This document shows, piece by piece, positions 51,515-61,046 of a DNA stretch of 64,000 nucleotides (position 1 is its first letter; each line of letters begins with the position of its first letter). The notes under the pieces are model-generated. The model was not told where the DNA came from, made no database searches, and saw only the letters and a list, made by a program, of their open reading frames with translations. The translations under genes were made by a program, and so were the position numbers. Origin of the DNA: an uncultured Lachnospiraceae bacterium (GTDB taxonomy: Bacteria; Bacillota; Clostridia; Lachnospirales; Lachnospiraceae). The stretch covers positions 84,273-148,272 of the forward strand of contig CAMJHQ010000003.1 of NCBI GenBank assembly GCA_946405625.1, in the 5' to 3' direction.

Positions 51515-52099
51515 TTATATCCACTCAACTGTTCCTGTCTCTATATCATATACTGCACCAAGAACATCCAGGTCTCCGTCTTCAATATCCGGATGATCAT
51601 GAAATGCATTTTTGATCATATCAACTCCATGACGAACGTTTAAAACCGTTGCTTTATAATCATCCTTCTCTGTGCCTATTGCTTCGGTAATATCTTCAAT
51701 TATATATTTGATAAACTTATCTGTAGCCTCATGATCAGTATTCTGCGCCGCTGATATTGCTCCGCATTTCGTATGACCAAGCATAACAATTACATTTGCA
51801 TCCAAATGTGAAAAAGCATATTCAATACTTCCAAGCTGATGTTTATCAATAACATTTCCTGCAACACGGATTACAAAGAGCTCTCCTATCCCTGCTGAAA
51901 AAATAGCATCCGGGATAACTCTTGAATCCGAACAGGTTATCACAATCGCATATGGATGCTGACCGTCCCTGGCCGTCTTTATTCGGATAGGAAGTGATAC
52001 ATCACCTACATTTCGTCCCTCACGAACATATAATTCATTTCCTTCTTTAAGCCTTTCTAAAACTTTTTCATTTTCTTTATTCATAATGCCCCCTAACAA
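51515..52099 (-). CDS. Beta-class carbonic anhydrase
   Basis: ITCSDSRVIPDAIF...VIRVAGNVI...VMLGHTKCGAISAA. Confidence 0.95.
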   Translation of the reverse strand: MLGGIMNKENEKVLERLKEGNELYVREGRNVGDVSLPIRIKTARDGQHPYAIVITCSDSRVIPDAIFSAGIGELFVIRVAGNVIDKHQLGSIEYAFSHLDANVIVMLGHTKCGAISAAQNTDHEATDKFIKYIIEDITEAIGTEKDDYKATVLNVRHGVDMIKNAFHDHPDIEDGDLDVLGAVYDIETGTVEWI

Positions 52100-52219
52100 T
52101 TAAGTATAAATCATATTACCTGTTCCATTATAAAATGCCGAAACTGCTATAATCAATAACAATTTCGGCATCAAAATCAGTTTACATAAAATTGAATTGT
52201 TGTTTATGTGATAAAGGTA

Positions 52220-53536
52220 TCAGAGTATTGTAACCATATTTCTTCCGATCTGTTTGGATGCATACATTGCTTTATCAAGTCTGTTAAATGCATCACTGAA
52301 AGTATCATCTGCTTTAAGCTCGGTCACACCGATTGAACATGTAATATGTCCGATTTCAGGGAATTCATATTCTTCAACATTCTTACGGATCTGTTCTGCC
52401 ATACCAAAGAATGTATCACCATTCTTTCCATAGCATACTATAACGAATTCCTCACCACCCCAACGACCGACTGCAGCTTTTTCCTCTATCATAAATTTCT
52501 TAATGATAGATGTGAATTGCTTAAGAACACTATCTCCTGCAGAATGTCCATAGGTATCATTTACCTTCTTAAAGTAATCAAGATCAAGCATCATAAGTGA
52601 TATCGGTTCATCCGTCTTGCTGCGAATGTTGATCGCATTATAGAGTTCAGTCTCAATACCGCCATGATTATATATACCTGTAAGTGAATCAGTAAGAGCA
52701 AGCTCTTCATACTTTTTAAGAGTAGAAAGAAGTTCAACTGAATTCTCATGAATATTCTGTACCATGAAGACAAATCTGTAATCATCTTCATTATTTGTCT
52801 CTGCACGGCTGAAAATAAGCTTAACCCAAATATACTTTCCTTCAAGATTCTGCATCATACAGTCGAAGGATGATGTTCTGCCCGGAGTAAAATTCTTTTT
52901 AAGATATTCCGGATCCGTACGACGAAGGAACTGCTCCTGATCCTCAGGCCAGATCATATTAACGATCATCATTCTCCATTCAGAATACTTGATATTGGAA
53001 TAAACCGTATCATCAGATATCTCTGTAATACTTAAACTGCTTGTAGTATCATGAACAATGTCAATATACATAGAGAAAAGAAATGTATTCTGAATAGTAT
53101 TTACCTTTTTAGCTGTTGAATACTCTTCTTCATATTCATTCTCATCGAGTTCATCCATGACAAACAAATATTTCTTAGGATTTCCAAGAGGATAAACCAA
53201 CAGCTGAATCAGATTCGGCCGAAGTCTTCCTTCAACCATTATCTTCAATCGGCGGCTGTATTTACCTTTAAACTCACCATAAGATGAAACAAATACATGA
53301 TAATCCTTAGTAATCTTCTCATTAGAATCACTGAAATGGAACCACAGTTTTTCAATAAGATCATGATAACTTCCGGTTTCACCGAGAAAAGTTGTGAAAA
53401 TCCCTTTTCTGATTATCGACTTATACTGATATTTTTCAGAATCAACTATAACAACTGCATCCAGATTCTCCTGAAGTAAAACAGGAATATCATCGATAGT
53501 ATACTCTTCCAATACCTTATCCACCATGCATATCAC
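52220..53536 (-). CDS. GGDEF diguanylate cyclase with PAS-like N-terminus (likely start MVDKVL, about 53527)
   Basis: LTDSLTGIYNHGGIE...MMLDLDYFKKVNDTYGHSAGDSVL...GRWGGEEFVIVCYG. Confidence 0.93.
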   Translation of the reverse strand: MICMVDKVLEEYTIDDIPVLLQENLDAVVIVDSEKYQYKSIIRKGIFTTFLGETGSYHDLIEKLWFHFSDSNEKITKDYHVFVSSYGEFKGKYSRRLKIMVEGRLRPNLIQLLVYPLGNPKKYLFVMDELDENEYEEEYSTAKKVNTIQNTFLFSMYIDIVHDTTSSLSITEISDDTVYSNIKYSEWRMMIVNMIWPEDQEQFLRRTDPEYLKKNFTPGRTSSFDCMMQNLEGKYIWVKLIFSRAETNNEDDYRFVFMVQNIHENSVELLSTLKKYEELALTDSLTGIYNHGGIETELYNAINIRSKTDEPISLMMLDLDYFKKVNDTYGHSAGDSVLKQFTSIIKKFMIEEKAAVGRWGGEEFVIVCYGKNGDTFFGMAEQIRKNVEEYEFPEIGHITCSIGVTELKADDTFSDAFNRLDKAMYASKQIGRNMVTIL

Positions 53537-53731
53537 CCCTATTTCAATTTTTTGTTAAGCTATACCTCTGAATATAAGAATTCATAATATGATTTTATTA
53601 CAATGTTTGACATACATCAAGTATTACATAAGCCAATTTATATTAAAATTCTGACATTTATAAACATATTTTTGTCAATAAAATAAGCAAATTCTTATAT
53701 TTGAAAATGCGTAAAATACAGCCCTCATCTC

Positions 53732-53764
53732 TGATAATAATTCAGTGACGAGAGCTGAATTTCA
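53732..53764 (-). terminator. Terminator after the 62-aa zinc-ribbon gene
   Basis: Minus strand CAGCTCTCGTCACTGAATTATTATCAGAGATGAGGGCTG hairpin; boundaries approximate. Confidence 0.6.
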
Positions 53765-53780
53765 AATTATATTTATATAA

Positions 53781-53969
53781 CTATGCGGTTATCTGTTTTG
53801 TCTGAGTTCCGGTAGATCTGATCATAAACTCTTTCAGATTATTAGCCTTTCTCCTATTTCTCTCATAGCAGCTTGGGCAACCGCAATTTTCGAAACTGAC
53901 ATCCTTATCGTATGCTTTTCCACAAATAGGACATACCTTCCAAATACTCTCTTTCATCATATCATCCAC
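53781..53969 (-). CDS. Small zinc-ribbon protein downstream of a c-di-GMP-I riboswitch
   Basis: VCPICGKAYDKDVSFENCGCPSCYERNRRKANN; upstream AGGAGGTGG RBS. Confidence 0.8.
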   Translation of the reverse strand: MDDMMKESIWKVCPICGKAYDKDVSFENCGCPSCYERNRRKANNLKEFMIRSTGTQTKQITA

Positions 53970-54011
53970 CTCCTGATTTCATAATCTACTTTGTACCAAC
54001 AAGTATAAAAA

Positions 54012-54038
54012 AAGCATTTACGTATAACGCAAATGCTT
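54012..54038 (-). terminator. Riboswitch expression-platform terminator
   Basis: Minus strand AAGCATTTGCGTTATACGTAAATGCTTTTTTTATAC. Confidence 0.85.
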
Positions 54039-54054
54039 AGAAAATCAAAATAAA

Positions 54055-54145
54055 TTGATTGCAACTGGCTGCCATAAAATTAATCTTAGGCCCTATTAGC
54101 TTTGCGTCACACTGTTTCCGGTGTTTTGCCAAAATGTTTACTTGT
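54055..54145 (-). promoter_or_regulatory. Cyclic di-GMP-I (GEMM-I) riboswitch aptamer
   Basis: RNA ...UUUUGGCAAAACACCGGAAACAGUGUGACGCAAAGCUAAUAGGGCCUAAGAUUAAUUUUAUGGCAGCCAGUUGC: conserved GACGCAAAGC, GAAA tetraloop and 11-nt tetraloop receptor CCUAAG...UAUGG. Confidence 0.92.
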
Positions 54146-54181
54146 TATATATAAATATTATCATGAAAAAACTCGTTTTAC

Positions 54182-54210
54182 AATAACAGTTTCCAGCGAA
54201 AACTGTTATT
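54182..54210 (-). terminator. Terminator-like hairpin after the Dabb-family gene
   Basis: AATAACAGTTT...AAACTGTTATT. Confidence 0.6.
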
Positions 54211-54295
54211 TATATGCACTTATCCACTATTCAATGTTCAGGATAACGCAGGATATATAATATTTTTCGATCATGATACATTTTTTCGATGCCGC

Positions 54296-54598
54296 TTAAG
54301 CTTCATAATCTATACATACTCTGCTCTTTGTATATGGACGGACTGACCCATCAGCTACAGCTACATGATCCGGGTGTACTGCATAACCCTTAAGAGATGC
54401 TTCATCTTCGAAGGACGAATCAAGCATCACATCTGCATTTGATGATTCAAGACATTCTGTCTGAACCTTAATATCTATAAGACCCGGAATCTTACCAGCC
54501 AATCCTTCAAGACCTGTTTTGATTCCTTCTTTTACTCTTATCTTCTCATCATCTGATAATTCGTCTTTTAACTGCCATAAAATAATGTGCTTAACCAT
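54296..54598 (-). CDS. Dabb (stress-responsive A/B barrel) family protein
   Basis: MVKHIILWQLKDELS...YAVHPDHVAVADGSVRPY...RVCIDYE. Confidence 0.88.
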   Translation of the reverse strand: MVKHIILWQLKDELSDDEKIRVKEGIKTGLEGLAGKIPGLIDIKVQTECLESSNADVMLDSSFEDEASLKGYAVHPDHVAVADGSVRPYTKSRVCIDYEA

Positions 54599-54710
54599 TT
54601 CTGCCTCCTGAATCTTAAAATACTTATAAATAATATTGTTTATATCTGTATTATTATATGCCGCAGGTTTCTATCAATGCTGTATTATAAAACCATGTCG
54701 ACAATTAATA

Positions 54711-54998
54711 CTATAATACCTCCAGTTCTGCAAGGAACATTTCATATGCATCATCTTCCCACGCGAGAAGCGGTGAATTTTCCCCGCCGCCATTCGTGCT
54801 TCTTCTCATTGCAGTATAGCTTTCCTCACCATAATTAATGAGATCCATCGCACTTATCAAAAGACCGGCTTCACAGCTGATCTTACAAAATTCAGTAACC
54901 GGATTCTGCATAGCTCTGGTTGCGATAAGTCTATCACGAAGATTCTTATCAGCTACAGCCTTTTCCTTTAATGCTTCCAAAATCTCACCAACATCCAT
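54711..54998 (-). CDS. Nif11-like small protein (tentative)
   Basis: EILEALKEKAVADKNLRDRLIATRAMQNPVTEFCKISCEAGLLISAMDLI resembles Nif11 leader-type domains; C-terminus STNGGGENSPLLAWEDD. Confidence 0.45.
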   Translation of the reverse strand: MDVGEILEALKEKAVADKNLRDRLIATRAMQNPVTEFCKISCEAGLLISAMDLINYGEESYTAMRRSTNGGGENSPLLAWEDDAYEMFLAELEVL

Positions 54999-55115
54999 AC
55001 GGAATCCTCCAAATCTATATCATAATTACATTTAAAAATAATTGCGTATATTGACATTATCATATTACATTTTACGTGTGCTTTAAATCATATAAATAAA
55101 TATAATACTATTTAA

Positions 55116-55745
55116 CTATCTGATAAAATGTGTCGGGATCCATTCCTCTTTTTCAGGGATTCCATATTTCTCTTTACCGAGGGCTATACTCTTCATGAGA
55201 AATGTCATATTACGGGCAAGAGTTCTCATAGTCTGAAGTCCCTCTAAATCTTCACTCGCATCACCCGGTGCATTTCCATGTACACTGTTCCAGTACTGGC
55301 TTGAAGCAACAGGCATACCCGATAAAGTAAAGTACTTATTCAGTTCATCAAATGTTGCTGAGCATCCGCCACGTCTGGCTACAACAACACTTGCACCGAC
55401 CTTCATAGTCTTATCAAAGTTTGTGCTATAGAAGAGTCTGTCGAGACATGCAACAAGCGTTGCATTTGCAGATGCATAGTAAACAGGTGAAGCAACGATA
55501 AGTCCGTCTGCCTTCTCAAACTTAGGAGCAATCTTATTAACTTCATCATCTATGGTGCATTTTCCTGTTTTTGAACATGTATTACAGGATACACATCCAC
55601 GGATCATCATGCTTCCGACCTGAATTAATTCAGTCTCTATTCCTTCTTCATCAAAGATTTTTACCATCTCCTGAATAGCTATTGCTGTGTTTCCGTTTTT
55701 CTTCGGACTTCCGTTAAGTATCAATACCTTCATTTCACACCTCAC
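55116..55745 (-). CDS. NADPH-dependent FMN reductase/flavodoxin-family protein with Cys motif
   Basis: MKVLILNGSPKKNGNTAIAI...GCVSCNTCSKTGKCTIDDE...ASPVYYASANATL. Confidence 0.92.
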   Translation of the reverse strand: MRCEMKVLILNGSPKKNGNTAIAIQEMVKIFDEEGIETELIQVGSMMIRGCVSCNTCSKTGKCTIDDEVNKIAPKFEKADGLIVASPVYYASANATLVACLDRLFYSTNFDKTMKVGASVVVARRGGCSATFDELNKYFTLSGMPVASSQYWNSVHGNAPGDASEDLEGLQTMRTLARNMTFLMKSIALGKEKYGIPEKEEWIPTHFIR

Positions 55746-55767
55746 ATTTTATCCGTACATAAAATAA

Positions 55768-55798
55768 TTTTACCACAGGGAATAACCCTGTGGTAAAA
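55768..55798. terminator. Bidirectional terminator
   Basis: TTTTACCACAGGG-AATAA-CCCTGTGGTAAAA perfect stem. Confidence 0.85.
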
Positions 55799-55800
55799 AT

Positions 55801-57009
55801 TTATTTCAGATTATAGAATATTTCAACATACTCATCATAATGCATACCTGTAAGGTTATAATCAACCAGTACGACGCTTGCATCTTCATTGTATAGGAAA
55901 TCACTGGATTTTGACATATCCTCCGGTCCGACCGGCATCATATAGACAAATTCATCATCGTAACCATTATATTCATGATGTTCAATATCTCCGTCCTGAT
56001 CCCATTTACTTACAAGCTCTGCTTTACCGATATACATATAACCATTTCGCTGATCACCGTCTTTACGTATCATCGTAAGTCCGTCCTGATCGATACCGAA
56101 TGATAGTTCCCAGCCATCACCAAGTTCCTTCACATATTTATTTACGAAATCAGTATACTCTTCATCACTTATCTTCTTTGCTTCCCTTAATTCATGAGGA
56201 ATGTACTGCTCAATTTTGCCGTCAGAAATGGATGCATTATAGCCACTCATCAATCCTTCAAATCCGTTTGTTTCGGAAACCATTCTGTTCATAGTATTAA
56301 CACCATATAGATCCGCCATCTTCTCGATGTCTTCCCTTGGATAATCAGCCTCACTTACTCCTAATTCCTGATATACAAAATCCGGAATATCATAAACAAC
56401 ATCTGTCGGATGTTCCAGGAGTTCTTCATTACAAAGCTTGTTCAACCTATCAATGACTTCATATAAATCTTCAGGAAATATATCGTAACCATAAACAGAT
56501 TTAGCACTAAGTATTTTCGAATCAGGACCGTCTTCATAACAAGTAACGCTGAAACAATATGTTAATACCGAATCGTCTGTCCTGTTATCAGAATTATCAT
56601 ATTTTTCAATGAAATCCAGAAAGAAATCCAGATCATCCTTCGGAATATAGTGCTTCGTTTTAGAATCAAGATCAAAATATACCAGATCATTGTTTTCGCT
56701 TAAAATCTGATAATAATACGGATATCTGACATAATTAATATGATTTTCCATTGGTGAAATAATAGAAAGCTCAATCTGGTAAACTGCCGCCATGTCATCA
56801 CCGATCACAGCCTTCTCTCCCTTACCATTATCAGCTTTGCCATTTTCAGCTTTTCCTTCATCGACAATCTTATCACGATTCACGATATTGGGATTATTCT
56901 TTTTGTGCTGATTTATTAAAATCAGTATAGCCGCAATAACAAGAATAATAGCAACAGCAACGCAAATTATAATTCCGATTTTATTTGGGGACTTTGACTG
57001 TTGTTCCAT
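55801..57009 (-). CDS. Hypothetical membrane-anchored protein, 402 aa
   Basis: N-terminal TM helix IGIIICVAVAIILVIAAILILI, NGKADNGKGEK linker, soluble domain. Confidence 0.65.
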   Translation of the reverse strand: MEQQSKSPNKIGIIICVAVAIILVIAAILILINQHKKNNPNIVNRDKIVDEGKAENGKADNGKGEKAVIGDDMAAVYQIELSIISPMENHINYVRYPYYYQILSENNDLVYFDLDSKTKHYIPKDDLDFFLDFIEKYDNSDNRTDDSVLTYCFSVTCYEDGPDSKILSAKSVYGYDIFPEDLYEVIDRLNKLCNEELLEHPTDVVYDIPDFVYQELGVSEADYPREDIEKMADLYGVNTMNRMVSETNGFEGLMSGYNASISDGKIEQYIPHELREAKKISDEEYTDFVNKYVKELGDGWELSFGIDQDGLTMIRKDGDQRNGYMYIGKAELVSKWDQDGDIEHHEYNGYDDEFVYMMPVGPEDMSKSSDFLYNEDASVVLVDYNLTGMHYDEYVEIFYNLK

Positions 57010-57111
57010 AGATATAATCCTCCGTTCTTAATAATATATATCACTAAAAATTGTTATTATCATTATGATTATATCATATCATTGTTAGTAAAATGTGTCA
57101 ATTCCCTTTTT

Positions 57112-57215
57112 ATTCAGTTATATTATTTTTTTAGAAAATTAGTTATATTATTCCATATTTAAAAATCAGAAATATAATTCCTTCTTTAATAAAATCAGTT
57201 ATATAATTATTCCGG
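57112..57215. repeat. Four imperfect tandem AT-rich repeats downstream of sbcC
   Basis: ATTCAGTTATATTATT / ATTAGTTATATTATTCC / ATCAGAAATATAATTCC / ATCAGTTATATAATTATTCC starting about 57112, 57138, 57165, 57194. Confidence 0.65.
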
Positions 57216-57221
57216 TAAATA

Positions 57222-59873
57222 TCATCCTATAGTCTGTACTATGTGACTGCCGCCATCCTTCTCAACTATCCTGAGTTTACTTGGAATCTGATCCTGAAGT
57301 ATCTGAACATGAGAGATAATACCTACAAGGCCATTAGCCTCCTGTATGCTGTTCAGTACACTCATAGCGTCATTTATTGACTCATCATCGAGCGAGCCAA
57401 AACCCTCATCGATAAACAGCGCTTCAATCCTTATTCCGCTTTTCTGAGCAACAGTAGACATTCCGATAGAAAGAGCAAGTGAACAAAGGAACTTCTCACC
57501 ACCCGAAAGCGTACTGACAAATCGACCATCATGCTCTTCACTGTTATTATCAAAGACTTTAAGTTCAAGTCCTTTCTTGTTTGTACCCTGCGATCTGTCA
57601 TCCGAGCGGAACAAACGATACCTTCCGCCGTGAACCAGTTCAAGCATTTTGTTAGCAGCAGCAACAACAGATGAGAACATGATTCCGAGAACATATCTCT
57701 GAAGGCCTGTACCGGCGTCACCACGAAGCTTCTTTGCAAATGAATAATCATCATCAGCTTCACGGATTTTTTCTTCGATACCATCACCTTCAGATTTAAT
57801 ATTATCAAGCTTTTCGCTTAGTCTGTTTATATCATTTGTGATACTCTTCTTATCGCCCTCATACTTTTTAATTATTGCAATTGCTTCATCGAGCCTTCTA
57901 TTCGTTTCATCTTCATCAGGCTCAATTTTTCCACTGAGTTCACTTCTGCTTCTTTCGAGATTATCTTTTGCAGTTTCAAGATTAGTATCATATGCAGTAA
58001 TCTTGCTGCTGATAGTATCCATCTCTGACTGCGTTTTCATAAGTTTTACAGCTTCTTCATCCGACTCAAATCCATTAGCCTTAAGCGATTCAGCGAGCTT
58101 CTTATCCGCCTCTGACAAAATCTTCTCTGCATCCTTAACTTCCGTCTTTGCTGATTCAATATTCGCCTTTGCCTTATCAGAAGCTTCTTTTGCTTTATTC
58201 AGAGCAGTAGTCAGCTTTTCAGTTTCATTCTGATGATCCGCTATCTTCTTCTCAAGCTCTGATATTTTATTATTCAGATCTGTAAGAGAGTCGATACCTT
58301 CAACCAGATTTGCTTTAAGACTATTTAGCGCTGTCTCGGTAGCCACAACATCCTGACTTGCCTTTTCTACTATCTGATGCTTTTCTTTAACACATTTCTG
58401 TATCTCTACCTGCTCATCAGTCTTTTTATTCAGTTCCTCATACTTAGATTCAACAAGCTTCTTACTTTCATCTACCGCAGCCTTAGTAACGCTTTCTTCG
58501 GAAATGTGCGCCTTCTTCGGATGTTCCTTACTTCCGCATACAGGACAGGCTTCTCCATCCTTAAGCTCTTTTGCGATTTCGCCTGTGATACCAGCCAAGT
58601 ACCTATCAAACAGATCTGAATGTTGTTCATTAAGCTTCTTGTGTTCTTCTCTAAGTACTACTATTTCCTTCTGAACTTTCTGATTCTTCTCAGTTTCTGC
58701 AGCTTCATTTGCTACGGCTTTTTTGAGAGTGTCTCTCTTTAATCTAAGCTCATTTTCAGCCGCATCTATTCCACTGTAATCTTCACGTTTATTCTCAAGT
58801 CCTATCTTTTCAGCATTCAGCTTCTCAATCTCTGAATCCTTTTCAGCATGAGCTTTCTTCTTTTCATCAGCCTCTTCCAGAGTTTTAGCTGCATCTTCTG
58901 CAGCCTTAACAGAAGCCTCTTCCTGCTTAATTCTTCTCTGAAGTTCAGAATCCGCTTCTTTCTTATCATCTATAAACTTTCGAACAGCATCTGCTCGTTT
59001 TGCCTCTTTCAGAGTTTCATCCCATTCAGAACGCTCATCTTTCTTCGCAATTATATCATTCAGAGTCTTCTCTGCATTATGAAGCTGTTTAAAACTGTTG
59101 ATAAGCTTCAGATTCTCCTGATTTTCGGCCATTACCTTATCGCAGTTCTGCTTTTTATACTCTTCATCAAGCTGGATTGCCTCAGTCTTCTTAGATTCAA
59201 TAATCAGCTCAAGGTCAGAAACCTTCTCACACCCTTCATCCTTTAGACTTTGCTTAAGTCTATCACTCAGTCCCTTCAATGAGTTTCTTCTCTCCTCAAC
59301 CTCATGATAGAAGTTTTCGGCAATTTTCGCCCATTTCTCCTCACCGAAAATACTCGTCAAAATCTTCTCTTTTTCAGATGAATCCGACGTAAGCAGCTTC
59401 TCAAACTGTCCCTGAGGAAGCACGATAACCTGGCGGAACTGGTCATATTCAAGTCCAATTATCTCAACGGCCGTCTTGTTCAGATCCTTATCCTTCGGAT
59501 TCTCAAACATTGTCTGCCATTCACCGTTCTCATCCCTCTTCATAAGGTTATAGCTTGCCGAAAGATTCTTTCTCTTACGTTCAAGCCTTCTCTCGAAGGT
59601 ATAGTAATCCCCATTATTCTCAAATACGAATTTGACAAATGTGGTCGCTTCGAAAGGAGCTTTTGTACAGCGCATTGCTTCGAAATCATTTCTTCCGTTT
59701 CCGCTGCTCTTTCCGTAAAGTGCGAATGTCATCGCATCAAGTATCATCGTCTTTCCTATCCCTGTCTTTCCGCAGATAAGGAAAAGACCTCTCGAAGAAA
59801 GTGTTTCAAAATCAACCTCTTCATGTCCTACATAAGGACCGAATGCCTCAAATTCAATCTTTAAAGGTTTCAT
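57222..59873 (-). CDS. sbcC: Exonuclease subunit SbcC
   Basis: MKPLKIEFEAFGPYVGHEEVDF; CPVCGSKEHP zinc hook; LSGGEKFLCSLALSIG...LFIDEGFGSLDDES. Confidence 0.96.
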   Translation of the reverse strand: MKPLKIEFEAFGPYVGHEEVDFETLSSRGLFLICGKTGIGKTMILDAMTFALYGKSSGNGRNDFEAMRCTKAPFEATTFVKFVFENNGDYYTFERRLERKRKNLSASYNLMKRDENGEWQTMFENPKDKDLNKTAVEIIGLEYDQFRQVIVLPQGQFEKLLTSDSSEKEKILTSIFGEEKWAKIAENFYHEVEERRNSLKGLSDRLKQSLKDEGCEKVSDLELIIESKKTEAIQLDEEYKKQNCDKVMAENQENLKLINSFKQLHNAEKTLNDIIAKKDERSEWDETLKEAKRADAVRKFIDDKKEADSELQRRIKQEEASVKAAEDAAKTLEEADEKKKAHAEKDSEIEKLNAEKIGLENKREDYSGIDAAENELRLKRDTLKKAVANEAAETEKNQKVQKEIVVLREEHKKLNEQHSDLFDRYLAGITGEIAKELKDGEACPVCGSKEHPKKAHISEESVTKAAVDESKKLVESKYEELNKKTDEQVEIQKCVKEKHQIVEKASQDVVATETALNSLKANLVEGIDSLTDLNNKISELEKKIADHQNETEKLTTALNKAKEASDKAKANIESAKTEVKDAEKILSEADKKLAESLKANGFESDEEAVKLMKTQSEMDTISSKITAYDTNLETAKDNLERSRSELSGKIEPDEDETNRRLDEAIAIIKKYEGDKKSITNDINRLSEKLDNIKSEGDGIEEKIREADDDYSFAKKLRGDAGTGLQRYVLGIMFSSVVAAANKMLELVHGGRYRLFRSDDRSQGTNKKGLELKVFDNNSEEHDGRFVSTLSGGEKFLCSLALSIGMSTVAQKSGIRIEALFIDEGFGSLDDESINDAMSVLNSIQEANGLVGIISHVQILQDQIPSKLRIVEKDGGSHIVQTIG

Positions 59874-61015
59874 TCTTCAGTCACCTCCTTCTCGTATTTA
59901 GCGAGTGCTTTGGTGAACAGCTCCTTCAGATGATCACTCGGTGCATCTGCAAGAATATCCATACAATATCTATCAAATACAGTCTCAGGATCATTCTCCG
60001 CATTTTCAAGTTCATCGATTGTCATTGTGATCTTAGCATCTTCACGTTCAAGACTCTTGCCTGATATCTCAAGAAGATTCTTATATTTCTCACGAAATAG
60101 AGCCGTCGCCTCAAGTCCTACATAACTGTCTGAAACCTCAAGACGTACATAGCCGTCCAGAATATCCTTATCATAATCAGCCTTCATCAGCTCATCATAA
60201 GTACCTGACAGTGTTTTTCTTCTGTAAAGCTGAGGAATCGGAACAATCTTATGGCTCATATCTTCAGTATCGATGATCGTAACACTCTTAACCTGGTTCT
60301 CCTCCTTGCCAAAGGAATATGCCATAATCGAGCCACTGTAACGAATCTTATCACTGATATCCTGCGGTCCGTGAAGATGTCCAAGTGCAACATAATCAAA
60401 GCCCTCAAACACATGAGAGCCAACCATTGTCGCCCTACCAACCTCTGCAGATCTGTCGCTGACAGAAGTCTCGGCATTTACGATGAACGCATGAGAGACG
60501 AGTACATTTCTATGCCCGTCTACAAAGCTTTCTCTATATTTATCGAGGACCACTTGATACGCATCCTCCATTGAATTTATCTCATCAGCCTTTTCCGGAA
60601 AGACAGTCTTTACTTTATCCGTCGATATCCATGGAAGCAGATAAATGTCGACATCACCTACATTTATCACATTCACTTCGGATGTCAGTGAACCTGCAAT
60701 ATAAAGCCCACTCTTCTTGAGGAGTTCACTACACTGTGATATACGCTCTGCGCCATCATGATTTCCGGCGATCAGATAAACCTTTATTCCAAGGTCAGCG
60801 CATATTTTAGTCATTACATCGTTATAAAGCTGCAGACCTTCCTGCGAGGCTATACTCTTATCAAAGACATCGCCAGCAAGCAGAATTCCGTCAACTTTCT
60901 CCTCAGATGCTATTTCACATATCTTATCAATAGCATATTTCTGATCATCATAATACGTCCTGCCGCTTCTGAGCAGCATACCAAGATGCCAATCGGATGT
61001 ATGAAGAAGCTTCAA
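59870..61015 (-). CDS. sbcD: Exonuclease subunit SbcD
   Basis: MKLLHTSDWHLGMLL, LLAGDVFDKS, IAGNHDGAERI, ALGHLHGPQ. Confidence 0.96.
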   Translation of the reverse strand: MKLLHTSDWHLGMLLRSGRTYYDDQKYAIDKICEIASEEKVDGILLAGDVFDKSIASQEGLQLYNDVMTKICADLGIKVYLIAGNHDGAERISQCSELLKKSGLYIAGSLTSEVNVINVGDVDIYLLPWISTDKVKTVFPEKADEINSMEDAYQVVLDKYRESFVDGHRNVLVSHAFIVNAETSVSDRSAEVGRATMVGSHVFEGFDYVALGHLHGPQDISDKIRYSGSIMAYSFGKEENQVKSVTIIDTEDMSHKIVPIPQLYRRKTLSGTYDELMKADYDKDILDGYVRLEVSDSYVGLEATALFREKYKNLLEISGKSLEREDAKITMTIDELENAENDPETVFDRYCMDILADAPSDHLKELFTKALAKYEKEVTEE

Positions 61016-61046
61016 GTAAATTCCTCCTTAACTATATTTGAATAAT

